DNA of 64,000 nt, taken from positions 1 to 64,000 of the forward strand of contig NZ_QOKW01000010.1 of NCBI RefSeq assembly GCF_008365375.1. The letters run 5' to 3'. How positions within the stretch are numbered: position 1 is the stretch's first letter; every line of letters begins with the position of its first letter. Shown in pieces: positions 8,728-18,149 of this stretch. The translations under genes were made by a program, and so were the position numbers. This DNA comes from Roseomonas genomospecies 6. GTDB lineage: Bacteria > Pseudomonadota > Alphaproteobacteria > Azospirillales > Azospirillaceae. Under the pieces are notes generated by a model that saw only the letters and a list, made by a program, of their open reading frames with translations, was not told the origin of the DNA and did no database searches.

Positions 8728-10518
8728 CTACTCCCCGACCGCCGCGATCTTCCGGTCCCACTCGCCGCACAGCTCCTCGCGCAGGCGGACGGAGCCGTTG
8801 GCGCGCTCCAGCACCAGCTTGCGCCGGTGGTGCGCCTCCAGCGCGACGTGGCTGCCGATGGTGATCAGGGTGGCGTCCGGGAATTCCGTGTCGATCAGGC
8901 GCAGCATCGCCTCCTCGGTCCGCGGGTCGAGGCTGTCGGTCGCGTCTTCCAGGAAGATCCAGTCCGGACGGCGGATCAGCAGGCGGGCAAAGCCCAGCAG
9001 TTGCTGCTCCGACACCGCCAGAACCTCGTCCCAACTGTCGGGTTCGTCCAGCCGCGGCAACAGATGGCCGAGCCCGACGCGCTCCAGAGCCTCCGCCGCC
9101 GCCGCGTCGTCCACCGTGCCCGCCCCCAGCGGATAGCTGAGCGCGGAGCGCAGCGTGTCGTGCGGCAGGTAGGGGCGCTCCGCCATGAAGAAGACGCGCG
9201 TGAGCGAGGGCAGGACGATGCCTCCCCCGCCCCAGGGCCAGACCCGCGCCACCGCCCGGAACAGCCGCACCGCCGCCGCCGGATCGCCGACGATCAGCAC
9301 GCGCTCGCCCTGGCGGATGTCCAGGTCGAAGGGCTCCACCACGCGCCGCCCGTCAGGCTCGGCGATGGACAGGCCGCGGAAGCTCAGGCAATGCCCGCCG
9401 TCGCTGCGCTCCACGGCGATGCGCTCCGTCCCCTCCCCGCCGATCTCCCGGTCCAGGCGCTGGAGCGCCTCGTGCAGGCCGAGCACGCGCTCCACGGACG
9501 CCTTCCACTCCGCCGCGCGGGCGAGGTTGTCGATGGGCCAGGACAGGGCGCCCACCGTCTGCTGGAACGCCTGCGCCGTCTGCATCAGCACGCCCAGGGA
9601 GATGGCCCCCGCGATGTAGCTGGGCGAGGCGACCAGGATCGGAAAGACCGCGGACAGCACCGAATAGGCGGCGCTGAAGATCATCATGTTGGACAGGGCG
9701 TGCGTCTGCCCGTTCCAGCCCCGCTGCACCCCGCCGAACAGCACGCCCAGCCGGTCGCGCTCCCCCGATTCCCCGTGCAGCAGGGCGACGGCCTGCGCGT
9801 TTTCCCGCACGCGGGCGAGGCCGAAGCGGAAGGACGCCTCGTGCCCCTGCCGGCGGTTCACGGCCTTCACCAGCGGCTTTCCCATCAGCAGGGCGATGCT
9901 CGTCCCGACCGCCGCGTAGACCAGCGCGATGTAGAGCAGATAGCCCGGCACATGGAAGGTGGCCCCGCCCAGCGTCACCTCCGGCGAACCGGACAGCCGC
10001 CACAGGATGTTGGTGAAGCTGATGAGCAGAAGCGCGCAGTAGGACAGCGACAGGGCGAGGTCGATCGCCGCCTCCGTCGCGATGCGGATGTCCTCGGCGA
10101 TGCGCCCGTCGGGATTGTCATGATCGCCGGGCAGATAGGTCACCTGATGCTGCCGCCCGCGCGTCAGCCAGTCGCCCAGAAGCTTCTGCGTCAGCCATGT
10201 GCGCCAGCCCAGTTGCAGGCGGCGCTTCACCCGCAGATGCAGGATGGTGTTGACGATGTTGAACAGGATGATCCCGCCCGCCGCCGCGATCATCAGCATG
10301 AAGCGGTCCATCGACCGCTGCTCCAGCGCGTCGAACAGATGCTGGCTCCACAGGTTCAGCAGGATGGGAACCACCACCTGCCCGACCGTCAGCACTCCCA
10401 GCACGCCCGCCAGAAGCCACACCTTCCAGTTCCGCCGTTCGGACCAGAATCCGCCGGCAAGGTTCAGGAATCGGCGCGTGAAGCCGGATCGGTCCGGCGT
10501 CCGGGACGCGATGGACAT
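8728..10518 (-). CDS. SbmA/BacA-like ABC transporter with degenerate ATPase domain
   Basis: 596 residues. The N-terminal 340 residues match the SbmA/BacA/YddA membrane domain, with several hydrophobic helices (about 33-58, 75-95, 152-172, 193-215, 278-312) and family blocks such as QLGWRTWLTQKLLGDWL, DNPDGRIAEDIR and ISLGVLMQTAQAFQQTVGALSW. Residues 365-596 align with an ABC ATPase, but every catalytic motif is altered: Walker A reads GDPAAAVR (411-418, no GKS/T), the signature is LAVSEQQ, Walker B is FLEDAT instead of FLDEAT, and the switch is TIGSH instead of SIGHR. Relatives import peptides, B12 or long-chain-lipid-related substrates at the inner membrane; SbmA and BacA themselves use the proton gradient. 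Start ATG 10518 has GGGGAG upstream. Energy source is inferred, not shown. Confidence 0.85.
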   Translation of the reverse strand: MSIASRTPDRSGFTRRFLNLAGGFWSERRNWKVWLLAGVLGVLTVGQVVVPILLNLWSQHLFDALEQRSMDRFMLMIAAAGGIILFNIVNTILHLRVKRRLQLGWRTWLTQKLLGDWLTRGRQHQVTYLPGDHDNPDGRIAEDIRIATEAAIDLALSLSYCALLLISFTNILWRLSGSPEVTLGGATFHVPGYLLYIALVYAAVGTSIALLMGKPLVKAVNRRQGHEASFRFGLARVRENAQAVALLHGESGERDRLGVLFGGVQRGWNGQTHALSNMMIFSAAYSVLSAVFPILVASPSYIAGAISLGVLMQTAQAFQQTVGALSWPIDNLARAAEWKASVERVLGLHEALQRLDREIGGEGTERIAVERSDGGHCLSFRGLSIAEPDGRRVVEPFDLDIRQGERVLIVGDPAAAVRLFRAVARVWPWGGGGIVLPSLTRVFFMAERPYLPHDTLRSALSYPLGAGTVDDAAAAEALERVGLGHLLPRLDEPDSWDEVLAVSEQQLLGFARLLIRRPDWIFLEDATDSLDPRTEEAMLRLIDTEFPDATLITIGSHVALEAHHRRKLVLERANGSVRLREELCGEWDRKIAAVGE

Positions 10519-10637
10519 GGCCGTTCCACTCCCCTGGGCTGAAGCAACACCTCCTTTACCCTAACGATCAGGTTATTACCAACAGCTTGCCCCGCAGTGC
10601 ACCAAAGGATGGGAGCGTCGCGGCGGTCCCCGGAATG

Positions 10638-12182
10638 TCACGGCGTGGCGGCGATGCCGTCCGCCGCCGGCAGGACGGGCGGAGTGGCCCAGGCGGTCGC
10701 GGAATCGATCTCCAGCTCAAAATCGGAAAAGATCGTGCGTCCGTACAGGCCGTGGCCGCGATCCGGGATGTCGGTGAAGAGATGGAGCGCCATCGGCCCC
10801 GACCAGGGCGCCGCCAGGGCCGCCGACAGACCCAGCGGGCGGCGCGGTTCGTCCAGCACCACCCAGCCGCTGGAGGCGAGGATGCCCTCCTCCCGCTCCG
10901 CCTCGTCCACCGTCACCGACGGCGGAGCGGCCACCAGCTTGCAGGCGATGGGGGTGCGGCAGCGCGGATCGTCGATCACCGCCTGCGCCCGCACCGCGAC
11001 GGCGCCCGGCACCTCGTCCAGCGGGATGTGCGCCGCCGTGACGACGCCGTGGAGCGGGTGGAGCAGGATGCGCCCGCCGCGCAGAAGGCCGAACCAGGGG
11101 AAGGTGGCCTCGAACTCGCGCCCCTTGCGCACCGGGGCCAGGACCGGTTCGGTCAGCGGCCAGATCATGCGGGCGGGGGCCGGGTGGGGCGCCGGATGCG
11201 CTGATGGACCGTAGTCCAGACCCGGCAGCCCGCCCCACAGCCGCAGCGCCAGCATGGCCGCCTGCCCCCCGGCGCGGGCCGGCGGTGCTGTGGCGTATTC
11301 GTCGAGCAGCCCGGCCTGCGCCAGCGACAGCCGCGGCGACTCCGTCACCACCCCGGTGGCGCCGATGCGCAGTTCCAGGATGCGGTCCATCCGCGTGCAG
11401 GCGGCGGGCAGGCGCAGCGGCAGCCAGCCGGACCGCAGATCGCCGAAGGACAGCCGCCAGTCTGCGATGGTCTCCCCCGTCTCCACGGCGGTCAGGGCGG
11501 CGGCCAGCACCCCGCTGCCCTTCGGCGCGCGGTCCAGATGCAGGTCGATCCCCACCAGCCCCCGCGCGCCCGTGGGCAGGCGCTGCACGATCTCCCCCGC
11601 CCCCGCCGGGTGCCGGCCGTGGCGCAGCGGCACCGGCAGCGCGCCCGCCGGGCGCGGCGTGGCGAAGACCAGCCGCGGCGGGCTGAGGCGCAGGGCGTCC
11701 AGAAGCTCCACCGCCTCCGGCGGCAGGCGGGCGGAGCGTCCCCACTCCTCCCGCAGGGCCGACAGGCTGTGCTGAAGCCCGGCGTTGCGCCGGTGCAGCC
11801 CGTCGATCTCCCGGAAGGCCTGAGTCAGCAATCCGCGCAGCAGAGCGGCGGCGTCTCCCGTCACCTGCGGCGGCGCGCTGTCCGGGCCGCCGGTCTCCTC
11901 CCACCAGCCGAGCAGCCGTTCGGCGTCCCGCCGGGCCGCCTCGTCGCAGGACCACAGGACACGGACGGCGGCGGGCGGAATCGCCAGCGTGCGCAGCGCC
12001 CCCTCCCCGTCCCACGCCACGCCTTCGGGCAGCAGCAGATAGCCGCCGTCGTGCCGGACCAGCCGCAGCAGCCGGAACGGCACGGCGTCCGGCTCCAGCC
12101 CGGCGCTGGCACCGGCGGCGATGATCTTCGGCGTGCCGTCATAGAGGGAGGCGAACAGGGCCGCAGGGGTGGAGAGCTTCAT
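10638..12182 (-). CDS. Protein of unknown function in glycosyltransferase locus
   Basis: 514 residues from ATG 12182 (MKLSTPAALFASLYDGTPKII), preceded by AAGGG. I do not recognise the family. It has no signal peptide or membrane segment. An N-terminal alpha/beta region (RLVRHDGGYLLLPEGVAWDGEGALRTLAIPPAAVRVLWSCD) is followed by a short helical, possibly coiled segment (LLRGLLTQAFREIDGLHRRNAGLQHSLSALREEW) and then a long region with alternating hydrophobic strands typical of beta-sandwich, carbohydrate-binding-like modules. The upstream GT2 gene ends 13 bases before it on the same strand, so the two are probably translated from one message. A role in glycan assembly or recognition is a contextual guess. 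Confidence 0.7.
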   Translation of the reverse strand: MKLSTPAALFASLYDGTPKIIAAGASAGLEPDAVPFRLLRLVRHDGGYLLLPEGVAWDGEGALRTLAIPPAAVRVLWSCDEAARRDAERLLGWWEETGGPDSAPPQVTGDAAALLRGLLTQAFREIDGLHRRNAGLQHSLSALREEWGRSARLPPEAVELLDALRLSPPRLVFATPRPAGALPVPLRHGRHPAGAGEIVQRLPTGARGLVGIDLHLDRAPKGSGVLAAALTAVETGETIADWRLSFGDLRSGWLPLRLPAACTRMDRILELRIGATGVVTESPRLSLAQAGLLDEYATAPPARAGGQAAMLALRLWGGLPGLDYGPSAHPAPHPAPARMIWPLTEPVLAPVRKGREFEATFPWFGLLRGGRILLHPLHGVVTAAHIPLDEVPGAVAVRAQAVIDDPRCRTPIACKLVAAPPSVTVDEAEREEGILASSGWVVLDEPRRPLGLSAALAAPWSGPMALHLFTDIPDRGHGLYGRTIFSDFELEIDSATAWATPPVLPAADGIAATP

Positions 12183-12195
12183 GGGAACACCCTTT

Positions 12196-14349
12196 TCAGG
12201 CGGGCGCGGATGGGTCGGGAAGGCATGAGGACAGAGGCGCGCAGGCGGCCCAATCTGGATCGGATTCGGCCTCCGCCCCGCCGTCCCAGCGCCGCAGCTT
12301 GTCCGGCGGCAGTCCCAGCGCCCGGCACAGGCGGAAGATCCGGGCGTCGAGCGGGACGATGGTCTGGTAGGCGTGCTCGAAGGCGGCGCAGCCGTTGACC
12401 GCGTCGGCCACGGATGGCGCATCCGGAGCGGAGGACGGCCCCAGCAAGGCCCAGCCCGTCACGCCGAGCGCGCGCAGCCGCCCCATCAGCGCGTGGCCCA
12501 TGCCGTGCCGCACCGTGACGGCCAGATCGAAGGCGGCCAGCGTGCCGACCGCCATGTCCTCCTCCTCGGGGTCCAACGGGCGCAGCGGCGTGCCCAGATA
12601 GGCGTCGCGGCGGGTTAGCGGGCGTTCGGGCAGCACCAGCGGCGTCGGGTAGGGAACCACCGAGGCGAAGACCGCCGCCGCCGCCGCGGTCAGGGAAAGG
12701 CCGCCGCCGCCCATTGCAACGAGATGCGCGTCATAGCCCTTCCCGTCCAGCCAGCGGGCCATGCGGACGGCGTCCTCCAGCCCCTCCGCATCGCCGGGAT
12801 CGGCGATCAGGGCCGCCAGCCGCCGGTTTCCCGCGGGATGGAGCAGCGGCAGGACCGAGGGCAGCCGGTGCACCGTCCGGTAGACGTCGCCCGGCGTGGC
12901 GACTCCGGCGCGGTAGCGGTCGATGGGCGCCGCCGCCCAGCCGCCGTTGGACGGCAGCACCCATTGGGCGGCCATCGCCTCGCGCAGAGTGAACAGGGCG
13001 ACGTCGGCGCTGGCCGGCGGCGTCACCGCGCCCGGCGCCGCCAGGGTCAGGCTCAGCCGGGCCTCGGCGCAGGGCTTCCGGGGGTCACGCTCCAGCAAGG
13101 GCGTGCCCACCGGCTGGCGCCGCACGAGGTCGAGCAGAACCGCGGTGGGCAGCATCGCCATCGCCGCCCCGCCCGACGGCAGGGGGAACGGCGCGTCCGC
13201 CAGCAGCCCCACGGGCGCGCCGGACCAGGACAGCGCGCAGCCGCCCTCCGGGAGGGGAAACGGCGCTTCCGCCGTCACCTCGGCGCGCACGAGGGTCGCC
13301 CGGGCCGCCGCGCATTCCAGCACCCACAAGGCGCCGCGCAGCAGGCGATGGCGCTTCAGCAGGTCGTAGAAGCCGGACTCCATGATTGCCAGAAGGCCGG
13401 GGCAATCCGCGTAGCCGGGCCGCTCCGGCGCGCGCAGGGCGCGGCGCACGAAGTCGGCGAGCGGCAGATCCTCCTCTCCCGCCGCGGGGTCGGTGACGCA
13501 ACGGACGACGGCGCGGTCCGGCAGATAGACGGCGTAGCGCCGCCCGACCGCCGCCTCCGCCCGCAGCACGGCCTGGACCGCGAACAGCGCGGGGTGGCGC
13601 TTCTGGATGTGGGTCAGGATGGGGCGGTAGTCGCGCTCCGATTCGGTCAGCATGCTCTCGCCGCGGCGGCGGTAGCCGAAGCCGGTTCCCGGCACATGGA
13701 CGCCGTGGAAGCCGCGCTCCAACCCCTGGAGCCAGAACTCCCAATCCTCGCTGCCCTGGCGCATCGTCTCGTCGAATCGCGCGCCGCTGTCCAACAGGCG
13801 CCGCCCGGCCATGCTGCCCGCCTCGCTGACGTTGCGGAACAGATGCTCCAGCGGCGAATAGGGGCCGGACATGTCGCAGAATTCGAAGAAGCCGAACTTG
13901 TCCACGTCCGGATAGGCCCAGCCCACCTCCGGCCCCGCCGCCCGCAGCGCGTCCAGCATCCGTTGCAGCAGATGGGGCCGGATGCGGTTGTCGGAATCGA
14001 GGAAGTAGACGGCCTCCAGCGCCGGGAAGGCGTCCAGCGCGAAGGCGATCCCGCTGTTGCGCGCGGCACTCAGCCCGGCGTTTCGCTTGCGCAGATAAAA
14101 GAGCCGTCCCGGATGGGCCGCGGCGAATTCCCGGCAGACCCGCTCCGTTTCCGGAAAGGGACAGCCGTCGTCGACCACCACCACGGCATAGGCGAAGTCC
14201 GTGTCCTGATGGAGTGCCGTGGACAGCGCCTCCACCAGCAGGCCCGAATGCTTGAAGGTCGGCACGACGATGGCCGCGCGGATCTCGGTTCCCTGACCGT
14301 CCTCCTCCGCGCAGGCCTCCGAATTGATTCGTACGCTTATCGTTGACAT
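12196..14349 (-). CDS. Family 2 glycosyltransferase with long C-terminal region
   Basis: 717 residues from ATG 14349; a farther in-frame ATG at 14427 is possible and neither has a strong ribosome site. The N-terminal GT-A domain is clear: AAIVVPTFKHSGLLVEAL (25-42), VVVVDDGCP, KRNAGLSAARNSG, then DSD at 118-120 (YFLDSDNRI), the metal/nucleotide-sugar site, and EDWEFWLQGLERGFHGVHVPGTGFGYRRR, the acceptor-side catalytic region. About 440 further residues carry no motif I can name, though KGYDAHLVAMGGGG could mark a second Rossmann-like glycosyltransferase domain. Likely makes a surface polysaccharide or O-glycan in the cytoplasm. It forms an operon with the unknown 514-residue gene. Confidence 0.85.
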   Translation of the reverse strand: MSTISVRINSEACAEEDGQGTEIRAAIVVPTFKHSGLLVEALSTALHQDTDFAYAVVVVDDGCPFPETERVCREFAAAHPGRLFYLRKRNAGLSAARNSGIAFALDAFPALEAVYFLDSDNRIRPHLLQRMLDALRAAGPEVGWAYPDVDKFGFFEFCDMSGPYSPLEHLFRNVSEAGSMAGRRLLDSGARFDETMRQGSEDWEFWLQGLERGFHGVHVPGTGFGYRRRGESMLTESERDYRPILTHIQKRHPALFAVQAVLRAEAAVGRRYAVYLPDRAVVRCVTDPAAGEEDLPLADFVRRALRAPERPGYADCPGLLAIMESGFYDLLKRHRLLRGALWVLECAAARATLVRAEVTAEAPFPLPEGGCALSWSGAPVGLLADAPFPLPSGGAAMAMLPTAVLLDLVRRQPVGTPLLERDPRKPCAEARLSLTLAAPGAVTPPASADVALFTLREAMAAQWVLPSNGGWAAAPIDRYRAGVATPGDVYRTVHRLPSVLPLLHPAGNRRLAALIADPGDAEGLEDAVRMARWLDGKGYDAHLVAMGGGGLSLTAAAAAVFASVVPYPTPLVLPERPLTRRDAYLGTPLRPLDPEEEDMAVGTLAAFDLAVTVRHGMGHALMGRLRALGVTGWALLGPSSAPDAPSVADAVNGCAAFEHAYQTIVPLDARIFRLCRALGLPPDKLRRWDGGAEAESDPDWAACAPLSSCLPDPSAPA

Positions 14350-14481
14350 GGCCGGACGCTGTGATGGCACCGCATCCTGATTAGCCCCGGCCGCGCCTGT
14401 TCCGGATGTGATATTTCCGGGACGCATGGGCGCGTTTTACATCGGCATTCGTTGCAAAGCGCGCCCTATGCCGTCGTATTA

Positions 14482-15813
14482 TTAGGCTTCCAGCCGCCCG
14501 CTCTTCGCCACCTCGCTCAGGAAGCGGTAGCTGTCCTTTGGCGTGCGGACCAGCGTGTCGTAATCGACGCGGACGATGCCGAACCGCTTCGACAGGCCGA
14601 AGGCCCATTCGAAATTGTCCAGCAGGCTCCAGCACAGATAGCCCTTCACGTTGCAGCCATCGGCCAGGGCGCGGCCGACCGACGCCACATGGTCGCGCAG
14701 GAAGGCCACGCGCTCCGCGTCGTGCACCCGACCGTCCGGCGTCACCACGTCGTCGTAGGCGGCCCCGTTCTCCGCGACGAAGACGGCGGGGTTGCCGTAG
14801 TCGCGCTTGAACTCCATCAGCAGGTCGTAGAGCCCGTCGGGCTGCACCGGCCAGGCCATGGCGGTCCAGCGGTCGCAATGGGCGTCGCCCCACCACACGT
14901 CGAACGGATGCCCCGCCTCGTGCTTCATGGTCATGCGCGAGTAGTAGTTGATTCCCAGCAGGTCGATGGGGTAGCGGATCGCCTCCTCGTCGCCGGGCAG
15001 GACGAAATCCTTCATCCGCTCGGCCATCAGATCCGGGATCTTTCCGCGCATCACCCCGTCCAGGGCCACCCGGTTCCACACCGCGTCCCAGCGGGCCGCC
15101 GCCGCGACGTCCTCAGGCCGGTCGCTCTCGGCCCGGCAGGGCTGGAGGTTGATGACGGTGCCGAGAGTCAGGCCCGCATGCTCCGCCGCGATGGCGCGCA
15201 GGGCCGCGCCCTGGGCCAGATTCTGGTGGTGCAGGGCGCGCAGGATGCCGACCTCGCCCAGCTTGTGGCCGGGCGCATGCTCCCCGGTGCCGTAGCCGTG
15301 GGTGGCGACCACGTTCGGCTCGTTCAGCATCATCCAGTCCTTCACCCGGTCGGCCAACCGGGCACTGACGATGCGGGCGTACTCGGCGAAGGGACCGACG
15401 ACTTCCCGCCCCTGCCAGCCGCCGCGGTCCTCAAGGGGCTGCGGCAGGTCCCAATGGTAGAGGCAGGCCATGGGCCGGATTCCGGCGGCCAGCAGCCCGT
15501 CGACCAGCCGGTCGTAGAAGTCGAGCCCCGCCGCGTTCACCGCCCCCGTCCCCGCCGGCAGGATGCGCGGCCAGGCGATGGAAAAGCGGTAGGCGTTGAA
15601 ACCGCCGTCCTTCAGCAGGGCGATGTCCTCCGCCCAGCGGTGATAATGGTCGCAGGCCACGGCGGCGCTGCTGCCGTCCTGGATGCGCCCGGCGTCGGTG
15701 AAGGTGTCCCACACGCAGGGGCCGCGCCCGTCCGCGTGGATCGCGCCCTCGATCTGATAGGCCGCGGTGGACGCTCCCCACAGGAAGTCCTTGGGAAAGG
15801 TGAAGGGTGCCAT
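14482..15813 (-). CDS. GH1 beta-glucosidase (third copy, canonical motifs)
   Basis: 443 residues from ATG 15813, with GGGGAG seven bases upstream. GH1 marks: FPKDFLWGASTAAYQIEGA at the N-terminus, YRFSIAWPRILP, acid/base MLNEPNV (normal NEP, unlike the other two GH1 genes here), LLGINYYSR, nucleophile FVAENGAAY, and CWSLLDNFEWAFGLSKRFGIVRVDYDT. No signal peptide, so a cytoplasmic retaining beta-glucosidase of the BglA/BglB type is expected. It is transcribed divergently from the GH4 gene across a 197-base region with an inverted repeat close to its start, suggesting joint control of sugar use. Confidence 0.94.
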   Translation of the reverse strand: MAPFTFPKDFLWGASTAAYQIEGAIHADGRGPCVWDTFTDAGRIQDGSSAAVACDHYHRWAEDIALLKDGGFNAYRFSIAWPRILPAGTGAVNAAGLDFYDRLVDGLLAAGIRPMACLYHWDLPQPLEDRGGWQGREVVGPFAEYARIVSARLADRVKDWMMLNEPNVVATHGYGTGEHAPGHKLGEVGILRALHHQNLAQGAALRAIAAEHAGLTLGTVINLQPCRAESDRPEDVAAAARWDAVWNRVALDGVMRGKIPDLMAERMKDFVLPGDEEAIRYPIDLLGINYYSRMTMKHEAGHPFDVWWGDAHCDRWTAMAWPVQPDGLYDLLMEFKRDYGNPAVFVAENGAAYDDVVTPDGRVHDAERVAFLRDHVASVGRALADGCNVKGYLCWSLLDNFEWAFGLSKRFGIVRVDYDTLVRTPKDSYRFLSEVAKSGRLEA

Positions 15814-15842
15814 GACGGGACTCCCCTGAAGTGATTATGCTG

Positions 15843-15864
15843 CGCATGCACAATCGCACATGCG
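15843..15864. promoter_or_regulatory. Inverted repeat in GH1/GH4 divergent region, possible operator
   Basis: CGCATG (15843-15848) and CATGCG (15859-15864) separated by ten bases, 30 bases upstream of the GH1 start. The dyad length would suit a LacI- or TetR-type regulator controlling both divergent genes. No such regulator gene is in the window. Confidence 0.35.
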
Positions 15865-16010
15865 AAGGCCATGTTGCGCGAGCGAAGACATCGCCGCGGT
15901 TGCTCTAACCAATAGGTATAGTCTCTTCGTCTTAACAAGTGTATACTTCGTTGAAGGCGGCTGCCCCGACGAATCAGCAGGGCACAACTTCCGCCGTCGG
16001 GAGGCATCCC

Positions 16011-17306
16011 ATGGCCCTTACCACCCCCAAAACCACCAGGATCGTCTTTCTGGGCGCCGGCAGCGCGGCCTTCGGGCTCAGCATGTACCGCGACCTCTTC
16101 ACCACGACGGAGCTGGCGGGCAGCACCCTGACGCTGGTGGACACGAATCCGGAAGCGCTCGACCGCATGACGGCGCTCGCCCGCCTGCTGAACACGAAGG
16201 GCGGCGCCGGCCTGACCATCGAGCAGACCACCGACCGCCGCGCCGCCCTGCGGGGTGCGGAATTCGTGGTGAACTCCGTCGCCATCGACCGCAACCGCCT
16301 GTGGAAGCTCGATTTCGAGGTGCCGAAGAAGCACGGCGTCCGCCACACGCTGGGCGAGAACGGCGGCCCCGGCGGCCTGTTCTTCACCCTGCGCACCCTG
16401 CCTCTGATCTTCGACTTCGCCCGCGACATTGAGGAACTGTGCCCGGACGCCCAGTTCATCAACCTGTCCAATCCGGAAAGCCGCGTCGTCCTCGGGCTCG
16501 GCAAATACACCAGGGTCAAGACTCTGGGGCTGTGCCACGGCATCTTTCTGGCCCGCTGGTTCATCTGCCAAATCCTCGGCATGGCCGAAAAGGACGTGGA
16601 GGTCTGGGGCGCCGGACTGAACCATTTCCAGTGGTTGATGCACATCCGGGACAAGACGACCGGACGCGACCTCTACCCGCTGCTGCGCGAGAGGGAGAAG
16701 ACCCACGATCCGGCCTTCACGCCGCTGGCCCGCCGCCTGTTCAACGCCTTCGGCCTGTGGCCGACCTGCAGCGACGACCATCTGGGCGAGTATCTTCCCT
16801 ACGGCTGGGAAGGCGGGGAGCATGGGTTCGACTTCGCGGAGGACGAACGCGGGCGCGGCATCCTCAACGCGCTGATGGATGGAGTGATCGCCGGAACGAC
16901 CCCGGTGCCGGAGGATTGGACCCAGCCCTCCTGGGGCGAGCGGGCCGTGCAGGTCATCGCCGGCGTGCTGCACAACCGGAAGAGTTTTATCGAATCGGGG
17001 ATCGTCTACAACCAGGGCGCCATCCCCAACCTGCCCCCGGATCTGGCGGTGGAGGTGCCTCTGCTGGCCGACGCGGCGGGCGTCCATCCGATCTCGCTCG
17101 GCCCCCTGCCAGACCCCATCGCCAAGCTGTTGCACGTCCAGGCGAGCGTGCAGCAACTCGCCGTCGAGGCCGCGGTCCACGCCTCGAAGGACTTGGCGCT
17201 CCAGGCGCTTCTGATCGACCCGGTGGTGAACTCCACCGACGCCGCCGTGAAGATCCTGGACGAGTTGTGGGAGGCCAACCGGCCCTACATCCGTCCCTGT
17301 GTGTAA
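16011..17306 (+). CDS. Family GH4 glycosidase (alpha-glucosidase/alpha-galactosidase type)
   Basis: 431 residues from ATG 16011, preceded by GGGAGG; the longer frame from 15939 lacks support. GH4 enzymes use NAD+ and a divalent metal to hydrolyse alpha- or beta-glycosides through a transient 3-keto step. Visible marks: the Rossmann site [12 protein letters not shown] near residue 11, the family Asn in [11 protein letters not shown], the metal-binding Cys-His in LGLCHGIF, and His in AGLNHFQW. The second half ([41 protein letters not shown]) is the conserved substrate-binding region. Cytoplasmic. It probably works with the divergent GH1 enzyme on imported disaccharides; substrate is unresolved. 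Confidence 0.92.
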   Translation: MALTTPKTTRIVFLGAGSAAFGLSMYRDLFTTTELAGSTLTLVDTNPEALDRMTALARLLNTKGGAGLTIEQTTDRRAALRGAEFVVNSVAIDRNRLWKLDFEVPKKHGVRHTLGENGGPGGLFFTLRTLPLIFDFARDIEELCPDAQFINLSNPESRVVLGLGKYTRVKTLGLCHGIFLARWFICQILGMAEKDVEVWGAGLNHFQWLMHIRDKTTGRDLYPLLREREKTHDPAFTPLARRLFNAFGLWPTCSDDHLGEYLPYGWEGGEHGFDFAEDERGRGILNALMDGVIAGTTPVPEDWTQPSWGERAVQVIAGVLHNRKSFIESGIVYNQGAIPNLPPDLAVEVPLLADAAGVHPISLGPLPDPIAKLLHVQASVQQLAVEAAVHASKDLALQALLIDPVVNSTDAAVKILDELWEANRPYIRPCV

Positions 17307-17329
17307 GGGAGGCGCAGGGCCGGTTCGGA

Positions 17330-17803
17330 TCAATGCGCCGGTTCGGTGTCGGACGCCGCGGGCTTGCCGCGGGTCCGGGAAGCGGCGGCCTTGGGAGGCG
17401 CGGCGGGCTTCGCCACCTCTGCCTTGATGGCCTTCGCGCGGACCGGCTTCGCCGCCTTCGGCGCTTCCGGCTTCGGCGCCTCCGGGGCCGGTCCCGCCGC
17501 GGCGGCCGCCTCCGGCTTGCCCTTGCGTGCGCGCGGCTTCTTGGGGGCGACCGCCTCCTCCACCACATCGACCACGGCGTTCAGCCCGACGCCGAGCAGC
17601 TCCGTCGCGGCCTTCTTCGTGTGGCGGACGACCTTCTGCACCACGCCCTCGCCGGGCGCGTCGGAGGATGCGGCCCGATCCTCGGCTTCGATCTCGGCGC
17701 AGGCCTGCGCCCAATGGCTCTCTCCCCGTCCCTCCGGTCGCCCGTCGCGCTCCCAAATCTCATAGGCGCGGTGGCGGATGCGGTCTTCGCGATCGCCTTG
17801 CAT
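17330..17803 (-). CDS. DUF2934 domain protein with Ala/Lys/Pro-rich tail
   Basis: 157 residues from ATG 17803 (MQGDREDRIRHRAYEIWERDGRPEGRGESHWAQACAEIE), preceded by GGAG at nine bases. The first 40 residues match the short DUF2934 helical domain common in rhizobial and Azospirillum small proteins. A middle hydrophobic segment (TELLGVGLNAVVDVVEEAV) is followed by a low-complexity basic tail of A, K, P and E resembling histone-like or nucleic-acid-binding tails. Function is unknown. An exact EcfG-type promoter lies upstream, predicting induction in the general stress response (inference). Confidence 0.78.
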   Translation of the reverse strand: MQGDREDRIRHRAYEIWERDGRPEGRGESHWAQACAEIEAEDRAASSDAPGEGVVQKVVRHTKKAATELLGVGLNAVVDVVEEAVAPKKPRARKGKPEAAAAAGPAPEAPKPEAPKAAKPVRAKAIKAEVAKPAAPPKAAASRTRGKPAASDTEPAH

Positions 17804-17813
17804 TCTTCCGTCT

Positions 17814-17845
17814 CCAAGTGGGCTTTGGTCCAAGTGGGCTTTGGC
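17814..17845. repeat. 16-bp tandem duplication in 5' leader
   Basis: CCAAGTGGGCTTTGGT followed by CCAAGTGGGCTTTGGC. It lies between the predicted EcfG start point and the DUF2934 ATG, so it would be part of that gene's untranslated leader. Confidence 0.85.
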
Positions 17846-17870
17846 CGCAGAAACATCGACGCTCGAGGAA

Positions 17871-17896
17871 AACGGCGTCCTGCGCCCGTGGGTTCC
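17871..17896 (-). promoter_or_regulatory. EcfG-type stress promoter
   Basis: On the minus strand GGAAC (17896-17892), 17 bases, CGTT (17874-17871): an exact match to the alphaproteobacterial EcfG consensus. It sits about 70 bases upstream of the DUF2934 ATG in the right orientation. Confidence 0.6.
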
Positions 17897-18123
17897 CGTT
17901 TTAGTGCCCGGTTTATGTGACGATAAACGTACACAAAGAAAGCGTGCCTTAGTTCATAGGAGAATCATAGGCCCGTTCTTTGTCCAGCCTCGACGGAAAG
18001 CGAACGGTGATAGAACATGCGAGGGACCCGATGGCGATGGTTCCGATGGTGCCGATCCGGAACACGGTCCGCATAGAACCCTTCGCCGGGTTGAATCGGG
18101 GCGGTCGGCCCAACTAACTTTGG

Positions 18124-18149
18124 GGAAACGTCTTGGCAGGAGGGCCGTT
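18124..18149 (+). promoter_or_regulatory. Near-consensus EcfG-type promoter
   Basis: GGAAA (18124-18128), 17 bases, CGTT (18146-18149). There is one mismatch in the -35 box. It would place a start point about 30 bases before the ATG at 18190. Confidence 0.35.
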
